Origin: Clostridiales bacterium
GTDB lineage: Bacteria; Bacillota; Clostridia; Christensenellales; DUVY01
Reading direction: 5' to 3'
DNA length: 8,644 bases
NCBI GenBank assembly: GCA_031290295.1
Contig: JAITNT010000270.1
Span: 1-8,644, forward strand
Position 1 is the stretch's first letter. Each line of letters starts with the position of its first letter. Below are positions 1 through 4,495 of this stretch, one piece after another. The notes beneath the pieces were generated by a model. That model had not been told where the DNA came from and searched no databases. It saw nothing but the letters and a program-made list of their open reading frames with translations. The position numbers and the translations under genes are program-made.

Positions 1-33
1 CGTTGAATTCTTTAAGACAACTGTTATACCCAT
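1..33 (-). CDS. Start of an unidentified gene leaving the window (partial)
   Basis: Only the first 11 codons are visible, reading MGITVVLKNST. The start is well supported: on the minus strand AAGGAG lies at 40-45, six bases before the ATG at 31-33. A small hairpin with arms TTCCCC and GGGGAA (46-60) sits just before the ribosome binding site, and its loop is the stop codon of the upstream NusG-like remnant. This gene would be the first intact one reached by transcription from the invertible segment (498-765) after inversion. Eleven residues are too few to assign a function. Confidence 0.55.
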   Translation of the reverse strand, partial: MGITVVLKNST

Positions 34-51
34 AGTTAACTCCTTTTCCCC

Positions 52-344
52 TTAGGGGAACAAATATATCCAGTGGTTACCCACATGAATTACAAAATTC
101 CATTCCAACCCCGCCAACAGTTGCTTTTGACCACATATCATAATCTCAATCCATGCTTTGTTATTGTGGGGATTGACTTTTTTATTATGGCTTCTTGGCA
201 AATTAGCGGTCCGTATAGGACTGTAATTTTTGAACCCTCTTTTATTGCCGTTGATACTTCCATACAAACCGTATCGCCGATAAGGTATTGTATATGGTGC
301 TTGTCCAAGTCGCTGAGGGCGGCGCGACTACTGTCATACCATTT
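52..344 (-). pseudogene. Remnant of a NusG-family antiterminator paralogue (LoaP-like), C-terminal part
   Basis: Two overlapping frames join into one NusG-paralogue C-terminus. The first frame (138-344) reads IGDTVCMEVS, then KEGSKITVLYGPL and QEAIIKK. The second (about 52-180) continues with VNPHNNKAWIEI and MICGQKQLLAGLEW. The pattern EG...V..GPL...EA.IKK......A.IE...G....L..GLE is that of the linker and KOW domain of NusG paralogues such as LoaP. The frames change at an A6 tract (178-183), where one more A would restore the reading; this could be a real frameshift or a sequencing error. The N-terminal NGN domain, which contacts RNA polymerase, is not recognisable upstream, and a stop lies just before the first frame at 345-347, so the gene is probably dead. 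Intact LoaP proteins let polymerase pass terminators in long operons. The family call rests on motif recognition only. Confidence 0.6.
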
Positions 345-432
345 TTATCGTCCATCTGACTCATTTATGTAGCTTCACCAAGCCGCCTGCTTTCATTATT
401 GTGTAGTGCCGCTTGACTTATTCGAGAGAAGA

Positions 433-454
433 TTATCTCATGCTACTTGCCTCC
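433..454 (-). other. Strong ribosome binding site with a two-codon open frame (ATG AGA TAA)
   Basis: On the minus strand GGAGG (450-454) lies eight bases before ATG (439-441), which is followed by AGA and the stop TAA (433-435). This is the first translation signal downstream of the left inverted repeat. It may be the original start of the NusG-like gene, cut short by mutation, or a minimal leader frame. Another frame just after it stays open for about 24 codons but shows no recognisable NGN domain. Confidence 0.35.
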
Positions 455-467
455 GCGACAATGCGAA

Positions 468-497
468 TTTTTAGGGCGATTTTTCGCTTTCCATTAG
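468..497 (+). repeat. Left 30-base inverted repeat of the invertible segment
   Basis: This stretch is the exact reverse complement of 766-795 over 30 bases. The match ends at both sides: position 467 is A where the partner would need T, and position 498 is G where it would need T. The outer half contains AGGGCGATTTTT and the inner half CGCTTTCCATTAG. With the segment 498-765 between them, recombination between the two repeats inverts the segment. Confidence 0.9.
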
Positions 498-507
498 GAA
501 AGCGAAA
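482..507. repeat. Palindrome at the inner edge of the left repeat; candidate recombinase core site
   Basis: Arms TTTCGCTTTCC (482-492) and GGAAAGCGAAA (497-507) pair perfectly around ATTA. Read as a tyrosine-recombinase core it gives 9-base half-sites TTTCGCTTT and AAAGCGAAA around an 8-base spacer CCATTAGG. The right-hand site, on the minus strand, has TTTCGCTTT, spacer CCATTAGT, then TTGGCGATA, which keeps GCGA.A of the second half-site. This fits one strong and one weaker binding arm. It is unlikely to be a terminator because no T tract follows on either strand. Confidence 0.5.
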
Positions 508-631
508 TTGTATTGATGGATATTACGCTTAAAAAATGCGAATGTTGAAAATTTCTTCTCAAAGATTGAAAAAAACGGGATAAGTTAATGAAAAAAACTA
601 TAGATAAACGGATTTTTTCAATAAAAAATGC

Positions 632-660
632 TTGACATAATATAAACCAAAGTTTATAAT
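632..660 (+). promoter_or_regulatory. Perfect-consensus sigma-70/sigma-A promoter in the invertible segment
   Basis: TTGACA at 632-637 and TATAAT at 655-660 are separated by 17 bases, the consensus in both boxes and spacing. AT-rich DNA upstream (about 585-630) could act as an UP element. Transcription would start near 667 and run right into the terminator at 779-809, giving an RNA of roughly 140 bases. After inversion it would read left out of the segment. Confidence 0.85.
641..658. promoter_or_regulatory. Dyad between the -35 and -10 boxes, possible operator
   Basis: Arms TATAAAC (641-647) and GTTTATA (652-658) form a perfect 7-base dyad around CAAA. It occupies the promoter spacer and overlaps most of the -10 box, where a bound repressor would block polymerase. 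No cognate regulator is visible, and short AT-rich dyads can arise by chance. Confidence 0.35.
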
Positions 661-724
661 AAAAAAATAATTTGATGAAATATCAATCTTTCTAAAATTT
701 CTTGTCGATATTGGAGGCTGATTG

Positions 725-769
725 TTGTTAACAAAATTCCTTATGAGTGCATTGGTATCGCCAAACTAA
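725..769 (+). CDS. Possible leader peptide encoded inside the invertible segment
   Basis: GGAGG (713-717) lies seven bases before a TTG codon (725-727) that opens a 14-codon frame reading (M)LTKFLMSALVSPN and ending in TAA at 767-769, inside the right repeat. It lies about 60 bases downstream of the expected transcription start. Because the stop lies within the repeat, the frame is unchanged by inversion and would be the first translated unit in either orientation. It may be a leader peptide or a chance frame; the strong ribosome binding site is the main argument for it. Confidence 0.3.
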   Translation: MLTKFLMSALVSPN

Positions 770-795
770 TGGAAAGCGAAAAATCGCCCTAAAAA
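766..795 (-). repeat. Right 30-base inverted repeat of the invertible segment
   Basis: This is the exact reverse complement of 468-497. It contains the stop codon (789-791) and the codon before it of the recombinase gene, plus the left arm of the terminator at 779-809. Since both repeats are identical, inversion leaves the end of the recombinase gene and its terminator unchanged. Confidence 0.9.
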
Positions 796-809
796 ACGGG
801 GCGATTTTT
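779..809. terminator. Bidirectional intrinsic terminator at the end of the recombinase gene
   Basis: Arms AAAAATCGCCC (779-789) and GGGCGATTTTT (799-809) pair perfectly over 11 bases around a 9-base loop. On the plus strand the hairpin ends in a T run continuing as ATTTAT; on the minus strand it ends in TTTTT followed by CGCTTTCC. It can therefore stop recombinase transcripts running left and transcripts from the promoter at 632-660 running right. One arm lies in the right repeat; the left repeat copy lacks the partner arm and does not form this hairpin. Confidence 0.8.
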
Positions 810-1790
810 ATTTATGTATAGACCGTTCATGCGGGCGGCGGCATCGAGCTTATGTTCCTCTAAACTATGAGCATAGAAGGTAAGCGTAACCGCCGCAGTT
901 GCGTGTCCGAGGTTCTCGCTTACCGTCTTTACCGAGATACCTTCCTCCAATGCTCGGACCGCATAAGAATGCCTCGTGCTGTGCAACTTCCTATAAGGCA
1001 CTCCCGCCTTTTCAAGCAATCGCTTATAAATAAACTGCATTGTCCGCGGCTCTATAAACCTGCCGTCCGGCATCGATAAAACATATGCGCTGTTGCTCTT
1101 ACCGCGCTTCTCCGCTAACAAAGCAAAAAGGAAGTCGGGAATAAATACGGCTCGCTTTGAATTTGTTGTTTTCGGTCTGACTTCTTTTATGATGGTTTTC
1201 GAGTACGTCTTGTCAAGATTCGGAATTCTTTTAATACAGCTTACTATACGAAGTTGCTTTTTATCAAAATCGATATACTCCCACTTCAGTCCTACCGCCT
1301 CTCCAAGTCGAAGCCCCGTATATAACATGAGCAAAACTCCTATATCCCTATCGTCATCGGAGTTCGCTATCGCCGCCTCAAGTCTTTCTTGTTCATTCCG
1401 TGTGAATGCGGATGCCTCGCTTCGCTCTTCTTTAGGAAGCTTTAATCCGGCGCACGGATTACGACCTATATAACCCCACGACACGGCCTCTTCAAGCGCC
1501 GCTCTAAGCATTTTCATTATCGCCCGAACGCTCCCGCCGGATAGTAAACCGCCGGTTAACATGTCGGCGGCGAAGCGTTGAAGCTGCTCTTTTCGTAGTT
1601 CAGAAAGTAGCAGTTCGCCGATTACCGGAACAATGTGCTTATTGATATGCCCGCGATATATACCGTAAGTCGTCGGCTGAACATTGCCGCGTATAGCGGT
1701 TTCAAGCCATCGTTCGAGGTATCGGCTTATTGTAAGCCCTTCCGTTTGTAGTTCGCAAGCACCGGACGCAACCGTGTCGTGTGTTATCAT
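789..1790 (-). CDS. Tyrosine recombinase (phage-type integrase family), candidate invertase
   Basis: The protein has 333 residues. A SAM-like core-binding domain (about 19-119) contains SRYLERWLETA and PTTYGIYRGHINKHI. The catalytic domain has the full set: Arg161 in TGLRLGEA, Lys207 in RPKTTNSKR, His270 and Arg273 in HSTRH, His296 in LGHA and nucleophile Tyr306 in LTFYAH. The start at 1790 was chosen because AAAGGGAG (1798-1805) lies seven bases upstream; an earlier start near 1901 would add 37 residues without family character. A short dyad, AGGCA/TGCCT (1808-1820), lies just upstream of the ribosome binding site. The stop codon is inside the right inverted repeat, which makes this the likely enzyme inverting 498-765. 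It could instead be, or also be, the integrase of the element that broke rbgA; family membership alone cannot decide. Confidence 0.9.
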   Translation of the reverse strand: MITHDTVASGACELQTEGLTISRYLERWLETAIRGNVQPTTYGIYRGHINKHIVPVIGELLLSELRKEQLQRFAADMLTGGLLSGGSVRAIMKMLRAALEEAVSWGYIGRNPCAGLKLPKEERSEASAFTRNEQERLEAAIANSDDDRDIGVLLMLYTGLRLGEAVGLKWEYIDFDKKQLRIVSCIKRIPNLDKTYSKTIIKEVRPKTTNSKRAVFIPDFLFALLAEKRGKSNSAYVLSMPDGRFIEPRTMQFIYKRLLEKAGVPYRKLHSTRHSYAVRALEEGISVKTVSENLGHATAAVTLTFYAHSLEEHKLDAAARMNGLYINKNRPVF

Positions 1791-1931
1791 TTCTAAACTC
1801 CCTTTAGAGGCATTTTGCCTACAGTAAGATTTTACGACATCGGAATAACAAAATCGAAATTTTTTAGAAATATCCAAAACATAAATTACAGATTTGGACA
1901 CGGAAGGCGTATAACACTATCGGAGGGATAT

Positions 1932-2472
1932 ATGCCGGACGAAACTAAATCAAATATCCACCAAAAGATACTTAAGATCGCCGACGCGGCGGGAATTTTG
2001 CAAAAATCAAAGGAAGGCTACGGCTATAAGACGGAAGACTAGTTGTGTTCAAAGGAAACGACGATTATTTGTTCCGTATAGGAAGGTCTACGGGTAAAAA
2101 AATCACGCCGGAAAACCCAATAACAAAATGCTTAGAAAAATTCAGCACCTTAAGCCGATACATGGGTAAAGCCGTTGTATCGCTACCTAAGAAAGAACAC
2201 TCTGTTCGTTGAACTCTATGATGAATTGAAAGACGCCGAGACGCCGGTCAATCTAATAGAACAAATCCGGAAAAAGTTTAATTGCGAGGAACGCGATATT
2301 ATTAAGTGCTATATTTATATGGGGGATGCCGGGTTGGCGAACTCGTAAGCACCTTAGTTGGATTTATTAATCTGACAAACGAAAGCTAACTAATCTTAAA
2401 TACAAAGGCAAGCCCGCTCCCGATATTACGTTGTTCCCAAACGAAGTATTAATTACGGAACACGGATTATGA
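1932..2472 (+). pseudogene. Broken gene; first part resembles an ERF-family phage recombination protein
   Basis: A good ribosome binding site, GGAGG (1922-1926), precedes ATG at 1932. The first frame gives 36 residues, SNIHQKILKIADAAG then LQKSKEGYGYK, which resembles the N-terminus of ERF single-strand annealing proteins (IHQKI...A..LQK...GY.YK). It stops at 2040-2042. Coding-like sequence continues in shifted frames: 2045-2212 (FKGNDDYLFRIG, GKKITPENP), 2202-2348 (LFVELYDELKDAETPVNL, CEERDIIKCYIYMGDAG), about 2336-2389 (GELVSTLVGFINLTNES), and 2392-2472 (YKGKPAPDITLFPNEVLI). I do not recognise the later parts, which may belong to a second gene joined by deletion. The gene diverges from the recombinase gene and suggests old phage-derived DNA. 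Confidence 0.5.
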
Positions 2473-2695
2473 GAAAAACCTATCCCAAGAATGGGCAAAG
2501 AAATTCCAATAAAATATACGACGCTTCAAATTTACCCTATTATAGGGCAAAAGACAACGGTATTTTACACTAAACTTACACTAACTCGTCCCACAATTCG
2601 AGAAAAGGCACTAAAAACTACACGATTTACTGTCTGTTTTTGACACAAAACCACTGTTTTTCGTGCTTATTATCCGCGTTTCTTCCGACAACATA
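2473..2695. other. Foreign-looking spacer between the broken phage-like gene and the rbgA breakpoint
   Basis: No convincing gene, RNA or terminator is visible. On the minus strand the truncated rbgA frame runs on to a stop at 2627-2629. The adjoining sequence includes a small dyad TGTC/GACA around 2631-2644 and two copies of CTGTTTTT. If an element entered at 2696, its end should lie here, but no repeat marking an end can be confirmed from one junction. Confidence 0.4.
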
Positions 2696-2728
2696 ACCGG
2701 GATACCATTGTATTGTTTCACCGCTCAT
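2627..2728 (-). pseudogene. rbgA: rbgA (ylqF) ribosome biogenesis GTPase, broken after about 11 codons
   Basis: The frame starts with ATG (2726-2728), whose ATGA overlaps the TGA stop of trmD, and reads MSGETIQWYPG. The motif IQW(Y/F)PGHMAKA opens RbgA/YlqF, a GTPase for late 50S subunit assembly that is often encoded just downstream of trmD. Here the match ends after WYPG (2696-2698); the next residues YVVGRNADNK are unrelated and the frame stops at 2627 after 33 codons in total. None of the GTPase motifs are present. The rest of the gene is not in the window; it may lie beyond the left edge if an element is inserted, or may be lost. RbgA is needed for normal growth in Bacillus subtilis, so another intact copy or a regenerated one would be expected. 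Confidence 0.7.
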
Positions 2729-3435
2729 TTTTCTTTCCCGCTTTCCTTCCCGTTTCGGGCGGTAAATTTCCGATACAAATCCTTCCGCATTTTTTTCGTT
2801 ATTGTGACAGACTGCTCTAGACGCCACTTTTTGACGTTCCCGTGATGTCCGGAAGTCAAAACCTCGGGCACGCTTAACCCGTTGAAGGTTTGTGGTCTGG
2901 TGTATTGCGGATATTCCAGCAGTCCGTTAGAGAAGGATTCCTCGTCCGTAGACTGCTCCGACCCCAGCACTCCCGGCAAATAACGCGCGATACCGTCTAT
3001 AACTACCATTGCCGCAAGCTCGCCGCCCGTAAGCACGTAGTCGCCGATAGAAAGCTCCTCGTCGATTTCAAGATCGATTACCCTCTGATCCACGCCCTCG
3101 TAATGACCGCAAAGCAAAATCAAATGCCCGAGCCCGGCATAAGCCGTAACGAGGTCTTGTCCGAGCCTGCGCCCTTTGGGCGACAGGTAAACTCTGCGCG
3201 CGCGGCGTTCCGGATCGATCGCGTTGATACAATCAAAAATAGGCTGCGGCGTCATAACCATGCCGCAACCGCCGCCGAACGCATAATCGTCGCATTTAAG
3301 ATGCTTATCCTTGGAATAATCGCGGATATTATGAATATCTAGGATAAATTTGTTTTCCTCAAGCGCACGCCCGATAATACTGTGCTTCAGCGCGTCAAAC
3401 ATTTCCGGAAACAGCGTCAGAACACTAATCCTCAT
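2725..3435 (-). CDS. trmD: tRNA (guanine-N1)-methyltransferase TrmD
   Basis: TrmD methylates N1 of G37 in tRNAs with G at position 36, using S-adenosylmethionine, and helps prevent +1 frameshifting. The 236-residue protein has the usual length. It begins MRISVLTLFPEMF and carries the trefoil-knot SAM-binding segments LCGHYEGVDQR (108-118) and SIGDYVLTGGE (129-139), then RYLPGVLG (151-158) and GLLEYPQYTRP (171-181). By my alignment the catalytic Asp of the E. coli enzyme falls on Glu166 (DEESF), a conservative difference seen in some relatives. I chose the ATG at 3433-3435, nine bases after GGGGAAG, over a TTG three codons upstream that touches that site. The start lies 11 bases inside rimM, and the stop overlaps the rbgA start. 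Confidence 0.96.
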   Translation of the reverse strand: MRISVLTLFPEMFDALKHSIIGRALEENKFILDIHNIRDYSKDKHLKCDDYAFGGGCGMVMTPQPIFDCINAIDPERRARRVYLSPKGRRLGQDLVTAYAGLGHLILLCGHYEGVDQRVIDLEIDEELSIGDYVLTGGELAAMVVIDGIARYLPGVLGSEQSTDEESFSNGLLEYPQYTRPQTFNGLSVPEVLTSGHHGNVKKWRLEQSVTITKKMRKDLYRKFTARNGKESGKEK

Positions 3436-3910
3436 AAACGGCAACTTCCCCGAATACTTCTTCGGATAATATCATAATTTTATCCTTGGGATTGAACGAA
3501 AGTACTAATTTTTTCAGGTGAGGCACACGGACGCGTTTGCCGTCCGCGCCTGCAAGCGTAATGACGTCGGCGGCGCCGAAGGAATCCACCGCGATAATTG
3601 TGCCAAAGGCGATATTGCCCATGATAACCGCGCTGCCTACCATATCGTCGACATAATAAGTATTGTCGGGCAGAATCTCCGTTTCGCCGTCGCAGTACAG
3701 CTCGGCGCCGCGAAAAAGCTCGGCGGCGTTACGGTCGGTAACGCCGTCGAGCATGACATAACAAAACCGCTCTCTGAAAACCAAAGAGGTAATTTTGTAA
3801 GCCTTTTCCTTAACGAAAACCTCGCCTACGGCCGTTTGGGAGTTAACCCGGGTCTTCAGCTCGCCCTTAATCCCTTGCGGCTTCAGCACCGTCCCGAACA
3901 ACACCTTCAT
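3425..3910 (-). CDS. rimM: 16S rRNA processing / 30S maturation factor RimM
   Basis: RimM binds ribosomal protein S19 and assists maturation of the 30S head. The 161-residue length fits the family. The N-terminal domain shows the signature KPQGIKGELKTRV (10-22), and the C-terminal PRC-barrel domain contains YYVDDMVGSAV (85-95) and the late segment RVPHLKKLVLSFN. The gene starts nine bases after the khpA stop codon and has no strong ribosome binding site, only weak purine stretches in the end of khpA, so translation may be coupled. It overlaps the start of trmD, matching the usual rimM-trmD pairing. Confidence 0.95.
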   Translation of the reverse strand: MKVLFGTVLKPQGIKGELKTRVNSQTAVGEVFVKEKAYKITSLVFRERFCYVMLDGVTDRNAAELFRGAELYCDGETEILPDNTYYVDDMVGSAVIMGNIAFGTIIAVDSFGAADVITLAGADGKRVRVPHLKKLVLSFNPKDKIMILSEEVFGEVAVYED

Positions 3911-3919
3911 GCCGAACCG

Positions 3920-4153
3920 TTAGGAGTCTTCCCGTTCCACTACTTCGACGGAATATTTTTTGTTTTCTTTCATACCGGTAGCGCGGACAATAGTGCGTAT
4001 CGCCTTGATAATCTTGCCTTGCTTGCCGATTACCTTGCCCATATGCTCCTTGTCAATCGTGATTTTGATGCTTAGTTCGCTTTCATACTCGATAGTAGCG
4101 CAGGTTTCCGAACCCGTAAGCTCGGTGATTAAATACTGTAATAATTCTGTCAT
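3920..4153 (-). CDS. khpA: Small KH-domain RNA-binding protein KhpA (YlqC)
   Basis: This 77-residue protein is a single KH domain with the GXXG RNA-binding loop GKQG at 43-46, inside [15 protein letters not shown] (38-52). KhpA acts with KhpB/Jag in several Bacillota, binding RNA and affecting cell division and elongation. Its position between rpsP and rimM is the conserved one for this family. Its ATG (4151-4153) overlaps the rpsP TGA stop as ATGA, which points to coupled translation. Confidence 0.95.
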   Translation of the reverse strand: MTELLQYLITELTGSETCATIEYESELSIKITIDKEHMGKVIGKQGKIIKAIRTIVRATGMKENKKYSVEVVEREDS

Positions 4154-4446
4154 TTTTTCTCTTCCTTTTTCTTAGGTGTTTTGGCGGGCGGACGCTTCTC
4201 GGGCGCGGCTATTGCGCCGGCGGCGATAAGTATAGAGCGTACCGTATCCGTGGGTTGTGCGCCTACAGCGAGCCATTTTTGCGCTTTTTCGTTGTCAATT
4301 TTGATTTCGGCGGGATTTTTCAACGGATCGTAAGTGCCGATGAATTCGATTACCCTCGATTCGCGCGCCGTACGCGAATCCGCGACAACCACTCTGTAAA
4401 AGGGTGATTGCTTGTCGCCGAGTCTTTTGAGTCTGATTTTTACCAT
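4150..4446 (-). CDS. rpsP: 30S ribosomal protein S16
   Basis: The 98-residue protein starts [10 protein letters not shown] and contains [12 protein letters not shown] (15-26) and IGTYDPL (36-42), which are diagnostic of S16, a protein needed for early assembly of the 30S body. The tail from about residue 80 is Lys/Pro-rich ([14 protein letters not shown]), as in many S16 proteins. The start is supported by AAAGGAG lying six bases before the ATG. It follows ffh after 49 bases containing a weak hairpin (ACGAT/ATCGT, 4467-4483) that is not a convincing terminator, so co-transcription with ffh is likely. Confidence 0.97.
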   Translation of the reverse strand: MVKIRLKRLGDKQSPFYRVVVADSRTARESRVIEFIGTYDPLKNPAEIKIDNEKAQKWLAVGAQPTDTVRSILIAAGAIAAPEKRPPAKTPKKKEEKK

Positions 4447-4495
4447 ATTGTACTCCTTTATTTTTAACGATATTTCACATCGTCATTGACAAAAT

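Larger units (their letters stand above)
498..765. other. Candidate invertible DNA segment (phase-variable promoter switch)
   Basis: This 268-base segment is far more AT-rich than its surroundings and is bounded by perfect 30-base inverted repeats. It carries a consensus promoter (632-660), an AT-only dyad just upstream of it (arms ATTTTTT 612-618 and AAAAAAT 623-629), and a ribosome binding site with a short frame (713-769). The tyrosine recombinase gene ends inside the right repeat, the usual neighbourhood of an invertase and its target. Inversion maps position x to 1263 minus x, moving the promoter to 603-631 on the minus strand facing the NusG-like remnant. Inversion is inferred from the layout and not demonstrated. 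Confidence 0.75.

Noticed and set aside
73..372. Plus-strand frame of 99 codons across the NusG-like remnant
   Set aside because: No ribosome binding site and no recognisable domain; the minus strand carries the NusG-family pattern.
482..507. Perfect 11-base hairpin as an intrinsic terminator
   Set aside because: No T run follows on either strand; the palindrome fits a recombinase site better.
1811..1900. Promoter for the recombinase gene
   Set aside because: A TAAAAT-like -10 is present but the best -35 is poor (TTCGAT at 18 bases); not strong enough to list.
1791..1901. Longer recombinase reading starting at 1901
   Set aside because: The extra 37 residues show no family pattern, and a clear ribosome binding site precedes the ATG at 1790.
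2690..2710. Second copy of the rbgA junction bases as an attachment repeat within the window
   Set aside because: I found no direct repeat of this sequence elsewhere in the window; the other end, if any, lies outside.
3518..4075. Long plus-strand reading frames opposite the conserved genes (also 4610-5059, 5369-5821 and 6284-6802)
   Set aside because: They lie opposite rimM/khpA, ffh and ftsY, have no ribosome binding sites or domain patterns, and mirror the codon bias of the real genes.
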